64,000 nt of DNA from Burkholderiales bacterium UBA4615 (lineage in GTDB: Bacteria > Pseudomonadota > Gammaproteobacteria > Burkholderiales > Burkholderiaceae_E): the NCBI GenBank assembly GCA_002386465.1, contig DGIT01000144.1:13693-77692 (forward strand), written 5' to 3'. A program made the translations under genes and the position numbers. The notes beneath the pieces were generated by a model that saw only the letters and a program-made list of their open reading frames with translations, was not told the DNA's origin and ran no database searches. Of the stretch, positions 40,065-49,077 are shown piece after piece. How positions within the stretch are numbered: position 1 is the first letter of the stretch; each line of letters starts with the position of its first letter.

Positions 40065-40093
40065 ATTCTAGTGCCTCGATGATTGAATCGCAA
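40065..40093 (-). promoter_or_regulatory. Predicted nrdA promoter
   Basis: On the minus strand TTGCGA (plus 40088-40093) and TAGAAT (plus 40065-40070) are separated by exactly 17 bases, matching sigma-70 boxes at four and five of six positions. Transcription would start near 40058, some 190 bases upstream of the nrdA start. TCTAGTGCC at plus 40067-40075 overlaps the -10 box. Confidence 0.6.
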
Positions 40094-40248
40094 GTCTCGA
40101 TGAAACAAATTGTTCTTGCTCGCTCAGTGCTTTAGCGAGGCTTCCTCGCAGACCGCATGGAGTCTTGCTGCGGATCGCTCCCCCTGCTCTGGGCCTCGGT
40201 TTCCAAGCGACTTCGCCCGCTAACGCAACTCAGATGGGGCTTTCGACG

Positions 40249-40860
40249 TCAGGCTTGAGGGTTGGTGCGGGTATCGGCGGCAAAGGGTCGGTGCAACCCG
40301 CAAGAAACCGTCATCTGTTCGTAACGATTCCAATCGAACAGGGGTCCCGGGTCCTCTTTGCGACCAGGTGCGATGTCGCTGTGCCCTGCCACATATCGCA
40401 GGGGCCATCGCCTGGCGAGTGCGCGGGTCAGTCGCGCCAGGATCCGATACTGTGCAGAAGTGAAGGGTCTCGTCGCATTGCCTTCCAGTTCGATGCCGAT
40501 GGAAAAATCGTTGCACCGATCCCGGCCGAGGAAATGCGACACACCGGCATGCCAGGCACGGGCGTCGCCGGACACAAACTGCAGCAACTCGCCATGCCGT
40601 CGGATCAGGAAATGGGCAGACACCTTCAAGGCCTCGAGGCCTTGAAAACTCGGGTGGGCATGTGGGTCGATACGATTGGTGAACAGTCGCTCGATCATGT
40701 CCCCCGAAAAGTGACCGGCGGGCAGACTGATGTAATGGATCACCAGAAGATCGACCGCCAGCCCGTCAGGTCGGAGGTCATGGTTGGGAGAGGGCACTCG
40801 GCGGGCCGTGCTCAGCCAGCCGTCATCGCCAAAGCACATCGCCATGGAAGGGTCACCCAT
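40249..40860 (-). CDS. ampD: 1,6-anhydro-N-acetylmuramyl-L-alanine amidase
   Basis: 203-residue cytosolic zinc amidase that removes peptide from anhydro-muropeptides in wall recycling. Signature residues: VIHYISLPAG (zinc His), AWHAGVSHF, and GHSDIAPGRKEDPGPLFDW (zinc His and Asp with the conserved GRKxDPG). Its action keeps AmpC induction low. The gene follows pilR by four bases. Its role links to mpl (25695), the other recycling enzyme of this window. Confidence 0.94.
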   Translation of the reverse strand: MGDPSMAMCFGDDGWLSTARRVPSPNHDLRPDGLAVDLLVIHYISLPAGHFSGDMIERLFTNRIDPHAHPSFQGLEALKVSAHFLIRRHGELLQFVSGDARAWHAGVSHFLGRDRCNDFSIGIELEGNATRPFTSAQYRILARLTRALARRWPLRYVAGHSDIAPGRKEDPGPLFDWNRYEQMTVSCGLHRPFAADTRTNPQA

Positions 40861-40864
40861 GGTG

Positions 40865-42469
40865 TTACTGCATGTTCAGGCGCTGCATCCGATGACGCAG
40901 GGCCCGAAAGCTGATGCCCAGAAGCCGCGCTGCTGCCGTGCGGTTCTGGCCGGTTTTTTCCAGCGCTTTGGCAATCGCCTCGCGCTCACGCCATTCCAGG
41001 TACAGGGGCAGGCTCACAGGAATGCCGTCCTCAGACACCATCGTGCTGCGATCGGTATCAGACCAGGCAGCGGGCTCGATAGCCTCCGAGGCCTGCATGG
41101 GTTCGATCAGGACGTCATCGGAGGCGGGTTCGTTCTCGGTATCGGTGGACAGATCCGGGCGCAGACCCAAATCTTCGACATTGATGGTCTCGCCGTTTGA
41201 AAACGCCAGGGCACGCTCGAGGATATTTTCGAGCTCACGCACATTGCCGGGAAAGGTATAGCTCTGCAGATAGCGCAGCGCCACGGAAGCCAGGCGCGGT
41301 GCAGCGGGCAGGCCCGCGCGAGCCGCCATGCGCGCAAGCAGCGCCTGAGCGATCGCAGGGACGTCCTCGAGCCGCTCGCGCAAAGGGGGCATGCGCAATG
41401 CAATGACGTTGAGTCGGTAGTACAGGTCCTGTCGGAATCGGCCCTGCTCCACGCAACGCGCAAGATCCTGGTGCGTGGCGCTGATGATGCGCACATCGAC
41501 CTGCTCCTCATTGGGTGCGCCGATGCGCCGGACCCGGCGCTCCTGGATTGCGCGCAGCAGCTTTACCTGCATGGCCAGTGGCAGATCGGCCACCTCATCC
41601 AGGAACAAGGTGCCGCCGGAGGCCGCCTGAAACAGGCCTGTGCGGTCCTGATCGGCCCCAGTGAACGCACCGCGTCGATGACCGAAGAACTCCGACTCCA
41701 TCAGGGCTTCGGGGATCGCCCCGCAGTTCACCGCAATGAACGGGCGATCTGCGCGCGGACTGCTTTGATGGATCAGGCGGGCTGCGAGCTCTTTGCCTGA
41801 ACCCGACTCGCCCGTGATGGCCACCGGCGCCATGCTGCGCCCCAGCCGAGCGATGGTGGCGCGCACCTGCTCAAGCGTCTCGGATATGCCAATGAGACCG
41901 CCATCGGCAGGCGCAGTTACTGGGCCTGCCGATGCAGTCGGCACAGCGGCCAAGCTTGAAGGTTCGAGTCGCACGGCCTGAGCGGTGTCGTCAATCGCAG
42001 TGACCCGATCGACTGGTATGGCGTCAGGCACGGGCTGTGCTGCGGTGCCCTGCACCGGCAGTCGCAGCGCGGATCGCACCAGCGCGCGCAGCGCATCGAG
42101 ACCGACAGGTTTGGCGACATAGTCAAATGCACCAGCCTTGAGCGCAGCCACCGCACTTTCGGCGCTGCCGTAGGCGGTGATGACAGCCACCGGGGTGTTG
42201 GGCTGACTGCGAGCAATCTCTGCAACGAGGGACAAGCCGTCGCCATCGGGCAGCCTCATGTCGGTGAGGCACAGGTCATAGCGGTGCGTGGTGATGAAGC
42301 GACGAGACTCTGCGAGGTCTGACGCGCAATCCACATCAAGGCCCATGCGCACCAGCGTCAGTTGCAGCAACTCGCGCAAATCGGCTTCGTCGTCGACCAC
42401 CAGCACGCGGGGTGCGCGGCTGGTCCTGGCACTGGGTCGCTCGGCAGAACCTGGGGTGGTCGCACTCAT
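40865..42469 (-). CDS. pilR: Sigma-54 response regulator, PilR type
   Basis: 534-residue NtrC-family activator. Receiver domain with acidic DDEAD and the phosphoacceptor Asp70 in LCLTDMRLPDG; AAA+ domain with GESGSGKELAARLIH (Walker A) and GAFTGAD (sigma-54 contact); C-terminal Fis-type helix-turn-helix (EREAIAKALEKTGQNRTAAARLLGISFRALRHRM). It would activate sigma-54 promoters, in related species the pilin gene pilA. A long Thr/Ala/Pro segment (about 135-200) separates receiver and AAA+ domains. The start overlaps the pilS stop by ATGA. Confidence 0.9.
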   Translation of the reverse strand: MSATTPGSAERPSARTSRAPRVLVVDDEADLRELLQLTLVRMGLDVDCASDLAESRRFITTHRYDLCLTDMRLPDGDGLSLVAEIARSQPNTPVAVITAYGSAESAVAALKAGAFDYVAKPVGLDALRALVRSALRLPVQGTAAQPVPDAIPVDRVTAIDDTAQAVRLEPSSLAAVPTASAGPVTAPADGGLIGISETLEQVRATIARLGRSMAPVAITGESGSGKELAARLIHQSSPRADRPFIAVNCGAIPEALMESEFFGHRRGAFTGADQDRTGLFQAASGGTLFLDEVADLPLAMQVKLLRAIQERRVRRIGAPNEEQVDVRIISATHQDLARCVEQGRFRQDLYYRLNVIALRMPPLRERLEDVPAIAQALLARMAARAGLPAAPRLASVALRYLQSYTFPGNVRELENILERALAFSNGETINVEDLGLRPDLSTDTENEPASDDVLIEPMQASEAIEPAAWSDTDRSTMVSEDGIPVSLPLYLEWREREAIAKALEKTGQNRTAAARLLGISFRALRHRMQRLNMQ

Positions 42470-44091
42470 GTGGTGGTGGGTAGGGCTGCGGGTTCAACAA
42501 TGAATGCGCTCAAGGCACCCGGCGTCTCGCCAGGTGGGCGATAGCTGATCGTGGCACCATTGGCTGAGCATAACTCGCGGGCCAGATGGAGCCCCAATCC
42601 GGTGCCCTTGGCCTGCGTTGTGAAGAAAGGTTCGAACAGGTGCGCCCGCGACTCGGGTGCCACGCCTGGGCCAGTATCCGAGACCTCCAAGACAGGGCGG
42701 TCGCCCCGAAGGATCCAGTACACGCGCACGCTGCCCGCTTGCGGGCTGGCATGACGCAGCGCATTGCCCACCAGGTTCAAAAGAACCTGGCGCAGATGGC
42801 CGGCATCAAACCAGATCGGCTCTACACACTTGATCCGACAGAGAATGCGTTCGGCATCCACGCCGCTTTGCGCGATCAGCTCTGCGAGCGTTTCATGCAG
42901 AAAACGTGAAGCATCGATGCGCTCCGGCTCGGCTGCGCCACGGCGAGAGATCGACAGGACATCTTCAATGATCCGATCCAGACGCAGGCAGTTGTCCTCC
43001 ACGATCGCCGCGAGTCGCCGTGTGCGCGGCTCCTCGATTTCCTCGGCCAGGAGCCCATTGGCATGCCGGATCGCCGCCAGCGGGTTGCGTATTTCGTGAG
43101 CGATCGAGGCCGACATGCGACCCATCGAAGCCAATTTGAGTTCCTGAGCGCGCTGCTCCAGGCGCCCGAGATCTTCAAGCACGATGACCGCATCAGTGCC
43201 CGGATCCGATCCAGGCAAGCGGCGTGCGCGCAGTCGGCGCACGGGCACGCCGGCACCGCCAGGCACGGTCAGTTCAATGCCCTCCGCTCCCAAAACGTCT
43301 GACGAGGCCGTCGTCATTGCCTGGCGCAGCAACGAGATGCCCGTGGCGGCATCGTCCTGCGTAGTGGCCTGGCGTCCAAGCATCTCGCGCGCCGAGCGGT
43401 TGATGGCACGTACGCCACCTGTGGAGCTCAGCACCACAACACCGTCGGGCAATTCGCTGATGACGGCCTGAGTCACCGCCAGCTGGTTGCGCAGATCCTC
43501 GCCACGCTGCGCAGCCAGCCGTTCCTGACTGTCCAATCGGGTTGCCAGCCAGTTGACCAGCAACACGGACGCCATAAGGGCCGCGCCCATCATGCCCGCC
43601 TGCGCCATGGATGCGTCGTCTGCATCGCCACGCGTCCAATGCCAACCCGTGACAACCAGCAGCGCGAGCGTGGAGACTGACGCGAAAAAGAGCGCCCTGC
43701 GGGCATCCAGCAGGATGGCTGCACCGGCATTGGGCAGCAGCAGCAACATGGCCAGGCCTGCGCGCAAGGGGCCGCCGGCATCGAGCAGCACGGTCAGGGC
43801 GAGGACGTCGGCTGCAAGCTGCCAGTCCACCAGACGCTGCAACGGCAGCCTGCCCGGCCTGGACAACACAACAAAGAGGACCGAGACCGCAAGATAGGCG
43901 CCCGCCATGAGCATGAAACGCGGGCCATCGAAGCCCGTCAGACCTGCGCGCATGCCATACAAGGCGGGGACGTAGGCGAGCAGCAGCGCGGCCACCACCA
44001 CACGGGCCATCGAAAAGTAGCGCAGAGCACGCCAGCGGGCCGCAAGACCCGGACCCTGTGATGCGCCACCCCTCTCGGCGGAGGCCCTCAC
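42466..44091 (-). CDS. pilS: Sensor histidine kinase, PilS type
   Basis: 541-residue inner-membrane kinase. About six membrane segments (residues 25-180), a PAS-like part (near 200-310), the dimerisation box SASIAHEIRNPLAAIRHANGLL (phospho-His332) and the ATPase domain with NALRHAS, DTGPG and GTGLGLHLARELC. I place the start at GTG 44091, because the longer ATG frame from 44403 runs across the PP0621 gene and ends where this GTG begins, one base after its stop. Paired with PilR. Confidence 0.88.
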   Translation of the reverse strand: MRASAERGGASQGPGLAARWRALRYFSMARVVVAALLLAYVPALYGMRAGLTGFDGPRFMLMAGAYLAVSVLFVVLSRPGRLPLQRLVDWQLAADVLALTVLLDAGGPLRAGLAMLLLLPNAGAAILLDARRALFFASVSTLALLVVTGWHWTRGDADDASMAQAGMMGAALMASVLLVNWLATRLDSQERLAAQRGEDLRNQLAVTQAVISELPDGVVVLSSTGGVRAINRSAREMLGRQATTQDDAATGISLLRQAMTTASSDVLGAEGIELTVPGGAGVPVRRLRARRLPGSDPGTDAVIVLEDLGRLEQRAQELKLASMGRMSASIAHEIRNPLAAIRHANGLLAEEIEEPRTRRLAAIVEDNCLRLDRIIEDVLSISRRGAAEPERIDASRFLHETLAELIAQSGVDAERILCRIKCVEPIWFDAGHLRQVLLNLVGNALRHASPQAGSVRVYWILRGDRPVLEVSDTGPGVAPESRAHLFEPFFTTQAKGTGLGLHLARELCSANGATISYRPPGETPGALSAFIVEPAALPTTT

Positions 44092-44092
44092 G

Positions 44093-44434
44093 TCAGCCGT
44101 GATCGGACGACCTGTCTGCAGCCGGTTTGACCTGATCCGGACCGCCGCTGGCGGCCTGATCGCGATGTGCATCGCTGCAATAGGCCTTGCCCGCCGCAAA
44201 ACGCCCCTCAGAGGCCGGCAGATGCAGCCCGCAAACCGCACATTGCACCATTCGCTCCGGACCTGCCATGCGTTGCGAATCGGGTGATGCCTCGTCGTGT
44301 GCCTGTGCGCCTGCAGGCGTTTCGGCCTCGGGCTTGACGGCTGCGCGTTCACTGCGCCGCTTGCTGATGACGAACATTCGCCAAGCGAACCAGGCGGCCA
44401 CACCGATCACCACCCAGATCAAGAGCTTGCCCAT
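44093..44434 (-). CDS. PP0621-like small membrane protein with zinc-type cysteines
   Basis: 113-residue protein: a membrane helix (MGKLLIWVVIGVAAWFAWRMFV), a basic arm, a loose Ala-rich linker and a C-terminal module with VQCAVCGLHLP and AYCSDAHR, a Cys-x2-Cys...Cys...His set that probably binds zinc. Members are found beside PilS in many betaproteobacteria. The function is not known. The ATG at 44434 is immediately followed by the helix. The stop (44093) precedes the pilS GTG by one base. Confidence 0.78.
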   Translation of the reverse strand: MGKLLIWVVIGVAAWFAWRMFVISKRRSERAAVKPEAETPAGAQAHDEASPDSQRMAGPERMVQCAVCGLHLPASEGRFAAGKAYCSDAHRDQAASGGPDQVKPAADRSSDHG

Positions 44435-44457
44435 GGAACCTGCCTCCGTCGACGCAT

Positions 44458-45315
44458 TCAGTAGCGCTGCAGCACAACCTCGAGCACGAATCGCGTGCCG
44501 ATATAGGCGAGCAGCAGGATGAGGAAACCCCACAGGGTAAAGCGCATCGCGATTCGGCCACGCCAGCCACGAACCACGCGCCCGGTCAGCAGTACACCGA
44601 AAAATGCCAGCGATAACAGTGAAAACACCGTCTTGTGCTCGAACCGGAACGGCCTCCCAAATACCTCTTCCGAAAACAGCATGCCGCTGAGTGTCGTGAG
44701 CAGCAGCAGACCGAAACCGATCCAGATGAAACGAAACAGCACGCGCTCCAGCACGAGCAAGGGCGGCAACCCCCCCAGCACGCGCCCGAGCAGGCCACTG
44801 GCGCGCGGCCGGTCAGGGCGCTGCAGATCGCGCTGCGCCCAGAGCATGAGCAGGGCCTGCAACGCCCCCAGCATCAGCACACCATAGGCCAGAGTGCCCA
44901 TCACCAGGTGGGGCACGAAGAGCGGGCGCTGCGACACTGCGCCGAAATCGGTGCCGGGAAAGGCAAGCGGCAACAGGAGCGCCACCGCGGCCAATGGCAG
45001 CAGCAGCAAGTGCATCGCCGCAAGCGGGGCGCGTCGCCCCTCCAGCCAGAGCATGACCAGACCGATCCAGAGCATGCCTGATAGCGCTTTGGCAAAACCG
45101 AAATGAAAGCCGCCCTGGTCCCATGGCCACGCCAGAGACACACCATGGAGCACGATGGCCGCTGCCAAGCCCCACTGCGGCGCGGGCGACAACGATGCAG
45201 GCGCCGGAGCGCTGCTGGAGTCTTCAGTCCGCGGGCGGGAGGATGCCTGCCACGCGGCCGACCAGGCCACTGCGTAGAGCACAGCGGGCAGCATGAAGAG
45301 AATCAGTACAATCAT
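44458..45315 (-). CDS. CcsA/YpjD-type cytochrome c assembly membrane protein
   Basis: 285-residue inner-membrane protein with about eight hydrophobic segments. The pattern, including VPHLVMGTLAYG (His) and FRFEHKTVFSLLS (His) in the second half, matches the CcsA/CcmC-related family, in which histidines bind heme. E. coli YpjD sits next to ffh in the same divergent way. Its exact substrate is unclear. The ATG at 45315 is 23 bases from the ffh start. Confidence 0.82.
   Translation of the reverse strand: MIVLILFMLPAVLYAVAWSAAWQASSRPRTEDSSSAPAPASLSPAPQWGLAAAIVLHGVSLAWPWDQGGFHFGFAKALSGMLWIGLVMLWLEGRRAPLAAMHLLLLPLAAVALLLPLAFPGTDFGAVSQRPLFVPHLVMGTLAYGVLMLGALQALLMLWAQRDLQRPDRPRASGLLGRVLGGLPPLLVLERVLFRFIWIGFGLLLLTTLSGMLFSEEVFGRPFRFEHKTVFSLLSLAFFGVLLTGRVVRGWRGRIAMRFTLWGFLILLLAYIGTRFVLEVVLQRY
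45307..45312 (+). promoter_or_regulatory. Possible ffh -10 box
   Basis: TACAAT matches five of six bases of the -10 consensus and lies 27 bases before the ffh ATG, inside the start of the divergent ccsA-like gene. No good -35 box is seen. Confidence 0.3.
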
Positions 45316-45338
45316 CTCATCGCAGTGTAGCGCAGGCC

Positions 45339-46697
45339 ATGTTCGACAATCTCTCTCAGCGTCTTGCCCGTGTCGTGAAGACGATGCGCGGCGAAGCCCG
45401 TCTCACCGAAGCCAACACCCAGGAGATGTTGCGGGAAATCCGCATCGCCCTGCTCGAGGCTGATGTGGCGCTTCCGGTCGTGCGCGATTTCATCGGGAAA
45501 GTGCGCGAAAAGGCGCTTGGGCAGGAGGTGATCTCCAGCCTGTCGCCGGGGCAGGCGCTGGTGGGCGTGGTGAACAGGGAGTTGGTCGAGCTCATCGGCG
45601 GCACCACGGCTGAGCTCAATCTCGCCACCCAGCCGCCGGCGATCATTCTCATGGCCGGCCTGCAAGGTGCGGGCAAGACCACCACCGTCGGCAAGCTCGC
45701 CAAGTGGCTGCGTGAGCAGAAGAAGAAAAAAGTGCTGACGGTATCGTGTGACGTCTATCGACCGGCCGCCATCGAGCAGTTGAGGACTGTGAGCGGGCAG
45801 GCTGGCGCCGATTTCTTCGCCTCGACGCCCGATCAGAAGCCTGTCGAGATTGCACGCGCAGCGCTCGAGTGGGCCCGTAACCACTACCACGATGTCCTGC
45901 TGGTGGACACCGCCGGGCGGCTGGGCATCGACGAAGCCATGATGCGCGAAATTGCCGAGCTGCACGCCGCACTCTCGCCCATCGAGACGCTCTTCGTGGT
46001 CGACGCCATGCAGGGCCAGGATGCGGTGAACACAGCTCAGGCCTTCCGTCAGGCCGTGCCGCTCACAGGCGTGGTGCTCAGCAAACTGGATGGCGACTCG
46101 CGCGGTGGTGCAGCGCTCTCGGTCAAGGCGATCACCGGCTGCCCGATCAAGTTCGTGGGTGTCGGAGAAAAGCTGGATGGTCTGGATGCGTTTCATCCCG
46201 ATCGCATGGCGAACCGCATTCTGGGCATGGGCGACATTCTGGCCCTGGTCGAGCAGGCACAGGCCAACGTCGACCATCAGGCCGCCAAGGACCTGGCCGA
46301 CAAGCTCAAGGGTGGCAGCCGCTTCGATCTGAACGACTTCCTGGCGCAGCTGTCGCAGATGAAGAAGATGGGCGGCTTGTCCTCATTGATGGACAAACTG
46401 CCGGCGCAGTTGCAGGCCGCAGCCGGTCAGGCCGACATGGGCAAGGCCGAAAAGGACATGCGGCGCATGCAGGGCATCATCCATTCGATGACGCCGGGCG
46501 AGCGTTCCAAGCCCGAGCTCATCAAGGCGAGTCGCAAGCGACGCATCGCGGCGGGTGCGGGTGTTCAGGTACAGGATGTGAATCGCATGCTGGCTCAATT
46601 CGAGCAGATGCAGTCCATGATGAAAAAAATGCAAAAGGGCGGTCTGGCCAAGATGATGCGGGGCATGCGCGGCATGATGCCGGGCGGCATGCGATGA
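45339..46697 (+). CDS. ffh: Signal recognition particle protein
   Basis: 452-residue SRP54 GTPase that delivers membrane-protein ribosomes to FtsY. N domain, then GTPase with GLQGAGKTTTVGKLA (P-loop), VDTAGRLGIDE, VLSKLDGDSRGG, then the Met-rich M domain at the C-terminus (MQSMMKKMQKGGLAKMMRGMRGMMPGG). Length is normal. The stop shares four bases (ATGA) with the next gene. Confidence 0.97.
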   Translation: MFDNLSQRLARVVKTMRGEARLTEANTQEMLREIRIALLEADVALPVVRDFIGKVREKALGQEVISSLSPGQALVGVVNRELVELIGGTTAELNLATQPPAIILMAGLQGAGKTTTVGKLAKWLREQKKKKVLTVSCDVYRPAAIEQLRTVSGQAGADFFASTPDQKPVEIARAALEWARNHYHDVLLVDTAGRLGIDEAMMREIAELHAALSPIETLFVVDAMQGQDAVNTAQAFRQAVPLTGVVLSKLDGDSRGGAALSVKAITGCPIKFVGVGEKLDGLDAFHPDRMANRILGMGDILALVEQAQANVDHQAAKDLADKLKGGSRFDLNDFLAQLSQMKKMGGLSSLMDKLPAQLQAAAGQADMGKAEKDMRRMQGIIHSMTPGERSKPELIKASRKRRIAAGAGVQVQDVNRMLAQFEQMQSMMKKMQKGGLAKMMRGMRGMMPGGMR

Positions 46698-48091
46698 GCA
46701 CCCCCGCCCTGCCCCAGGACATCGGCCGCGTCCTGACCGCGCCGCAAGACACCGCCCCTTTCCTGCTCGACTGGCGCAAGCGCTATCTCGGCCGCGCCAT
46801 CGCTGTCGTGCAGCCTGCCGCCACCGACGAGGTGGCGCGACTGGTCGGCTGGTGTGCGCAGCACCGCGTGCCGATCGTGCCCCAGGGCGGCAACACCGGA
46901 CTGACCGGCGGCTCGGTCCCGGATGCGTCCGGCAACGCGGTCGTACTGTCGCTGGCACGCATGAACCGCATCCGCGCCATCGACCCCACCAATCACACGC
47001 TCACTGCGGAAGCAGGCGTGGTACTGGCGAAGGTGCAGGAGGCTGCGCAGCAGGCAGACCGCTTGTTCCCACTCTCACTCGCCGCTGAGGGCAGTTGTAC
47101 GGTGGGTGGCAACTTGTCGACCAATGCCGGGGGGACAGCCGTGCTGCGCTATGGCAATGCGCGCGAGCTGTGTCTGGGTCTAGAAGTGGTGACGCCCTCA
47201 GGAGAGGTCTGGCATTCGCTGCGCGGGCTGCGCAAGGACAACACCGGCTACGATCTGCGCGACCTGTTCATCGGCGCAGAGGGCACGCTCGGGGTCATTA
47301 CCGCCGCCACACTGAAGCTCTTTCCGAGGCCGGCTGCGCAAGTGACGGCTTTGGCAGCGGTGGCGTCGCCCCATGCAGCGCTGCGCCTGCTGGATCTGGC
47401 GCAAAGCATGCTCGGGCCGGCCCTGACCGGATTCGAGATGATGTCGGCGCTCTGTCTGCAGCTTGTCACCCGCCACTACCCCGAGTGCACCCTGCCCTTT
47501 GCAGAGGCGCCGCCTTACAGCGTCCTGCTTGAATCGTCCGACGCCGAGAGTGAGGCGCACGCCACCGAGCGCTTCGATGCGCTCATGCAGCGCGCGCTTG
47601 AGGCAGGTCTCATCACCGATGCGGCGATTGCACAGTCGGTCGCGCAGTCACGTAAGTTCTGGAGCCTTCGCGAGAACATCTCTGAAGCGCAGGCCGCCGA
47701 GGGCAAGAACATCAAGCACGACATCTCGGTGCCTATTTCGGCCATTGCCGATTTTGTCGAGTCCACCAATGCGGCCATCGCCCAGGCTTTTCCCGGAGTG
47801 CGCATGGTGGTCTTCGGCCACCTGGGTGACGGCAATCTGCACTACAACGTCTCTCCGCCACCTGGTGTGCCCGAAGACACCTTCCTGTCGTGGCAGGATG
47901 GGCTGAACGCGGTGGTGCACGATGCTGTGGAAGCGGCACAAGGCTCGATCTCGGCCGAGCATGGGATCGGGGTGCTGCGCCGTGACGAGCTGCTGCGCTA
48001 CAAATCGCCGGTGGCCCTGAGCCTCATGCGGACCATCAAGCAGGCACTCGACCCGCAGGGGATCATGAATCCGGGCAAGCTGATCGCCTGA
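46694..48091 (+). CDS. FAD-linked oxidase (D-2-hydroxyglutarate dehydrogenase/GlcD-like)
   Basis: 465-residue flavoprotein of the FAD-binding PCMH family. The FAD part holds PQGGNTGLTGGSVPD and SLAAEGSCTVGGNLSTNAGG, then RKDNTGYDLRDLFIGAEGTLGVIT; the C-terminal cap has GHLGDGNLHYNV and SAEHGIG. This fits D-lactate, glycolate or D-2-hydroxyglutarate dehydrogenases. It overlaps ffh by ATGA. No iron-sulfur partner (GlcF) is present, so the hydroxyglutarate type is more likely. The substrate is not certain. Confidence 0.86.
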   Translation: MSTPALPQDIGRVLTAPQDTAPFLLDWRKRYLGRAIAVVQPAATDEVARLVGWCAQHRVPIVPQGGNTGLTGGSVPDASGNAVVLSLARMNRIRAIDPTNHTLTAEAGVVLAKVQEAAQQADRLFPLSLAAEGSCTVGGNLSTNAGGTAVLRYGNARELCLGLEVVTPSGEVWHSLRGLRKDNTGYDLRDLFIGAEGTLGVITAATLKLFPRPAAQVTALAAVASPHAALRLLDLAQSMLGPALTGFEMMSALCLQLVTRHYPECTLPFAEAPPYSVLLESSDAESEAHATERFDALMQRALEAGLITDAAIAQSVAQSRKFWSLRENISEAQAAEGKNIKHDISVPISAIADFVESTNAAIAQAFPGVRMVVFGHLGDGNLHYNVSPPPGVPEDTFLSWQDGLNAVVHDAVEAAQGSISAEHGIGVLRRDELLRYKSPVALSLMRTIKQALDPQGIMNPGKLIA

Positions 48092-48095
48092 CCCC

Positions 48096-48974
48096 TCAGA
48101 CGACGCCCATGGCCGCGCACATCCGCGCGACCATCGCCGACTGTGGATCAGCCAACGGATCAACGAGAGAGAAATGGTCGGCACCCGCCACGACCTCCAG
48201 GCTCACACGCCGTGAAGATGTGCTGCCCCAGGCGGCAGCGAGATCGACACTCTGGCGCAGGTACTCCGGTCCTTCAGCTCCTCCCACCAGCAAGTGCCAG
48301 TCGCCCGAGTGCGGCGCAGGCATGTGCTGCGGGCTGTTGCGCTGCGCTTCCGCAGCATCCATGCGCAAGGTGTCATTGAGATAGCTGAGTGCAATCGGCT
48401 CCAGGTCATGCAGGCCACTGAAGGCGAAACCGCCTGCCGGCACGATCCCGTTCGGCACGCGTGAATCATGGGCCCAGTCCGTGGCTGCCACCGCCGTGGT
48501 GAGATGACCCCCGGCGGAATGCCCAGCGACCCACACCCGCTGCGGATCACCGCCGAACGAACTTGCGTGCGACATTGCCCAGGCCGCAGCGCTGCGGCAT
48601 TGTCGGACGACTTCATCCATCCTTACCAGAGGCATCAGCGTGTAATCCACCGTGACGACGGCAACGCCTCTCGGGACAAAGCCTGAGGCCACGTAGTCGG
48701 TGGACTCCTTGTTGAGCGCCATCCAGTAGCCACCATGGATGTAGATCAAGACCGGGCATGGCTCCTGAGTCCTCGCAGCGGAAAACACGTTGACGGTTTG
48801 TCCGCTGATTGCGTCATAGGGGACATTGATCTGCGCCGACAAGGTCGCGCGCGCTTCTTCACCCTGTGCATGCCAGCGTGCGATGTGCTGCTCGAAATGA
48901 GGCACCTTCGCGCGGTTGTTGTATTGCGCGTCAAGACCGGCGCGGTCGTAGCTGCGGTAAACGGGAGGTTGCAT
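48096..48974 (-). CDS. Alpha/beta-hydrolase, kynurenine-formamidase-like
   Basis: 292-residue esterase with an oxyanion HGGYW box (YIHGGYWMAL), nucleophile GHSAGGHL, an Asp in the TDWAHDS region and a late His (GADHFSLVDPL). The HGGYW form is that of arylformamidase (KynB/Bna7 group) and hormone-sensitive lipase relatives. No tryptophan degradation gene is adjacent. It converges with the FAD oxidase and is divergent from the thioesterase. Confidence 0.82.
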   Translation of the reverse strand: MQPPVYRSYDRAGLDAQYNNRAKVPHFEQHIARWHAQGEEARATLSAQINVPYDAISGQTVNVFSAARTQEPCPVLIYIHGGYWMALNKESTDYVASGFVPRGVAVVTVDYTLMPLVRMDEVVRQCRSAAAWAMSHASSFGGDPQRVWVAGHSAGGHLTTAVAATDWAHDSRVPNGIVPAGGFAFSGLHDLEPIALSYLNDTLRMDAAEAQRNSPQHMPAPHSGDWHLLVGGAEGPEYLRQSVDLAAAWGSTSSRRVSLEVVAGADHFSLVDPLADPQSAMVARMCAAMGVV

Positions 48975-49077
48975 GATCGACGGTCTCCTGCAGTGAACAG
49001 CATGAATTATGGCTGCGGCCTTGGCTCAACTGCGGCACGCGTTACCATCGACGTTCACTCTTTCCCGCTTGATTGCC

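Larger units (their letters stand above)
39867..40248. other. Region between ampD and nrdA
   Basis: 382 bases without a gene. It contains the predicted nrdA promoter (40065-40093), an inverted pair GGCACTAGA/TCTAGTGCC around the start site and a leader hairpin (40000-40031). An AACAA-A-TTGTT palindrome (40104-40114) lies upstream of the promoter. Nothing resembling a standard NrdR box was found. Confidence 0.6.

Noticed and set aside
39867..40093. Cobalamin riboswitch upstream of nrdA
   Set aside because: I could not find a B12-box-like core; only hairpins and a promoter are visible.
44092..44403. Upstream ATG start of PilS at 44403
   Set aside because: It would overlap the PP0621-like gene for over 300 bases; the GTG at 44091 directly follows its stop.
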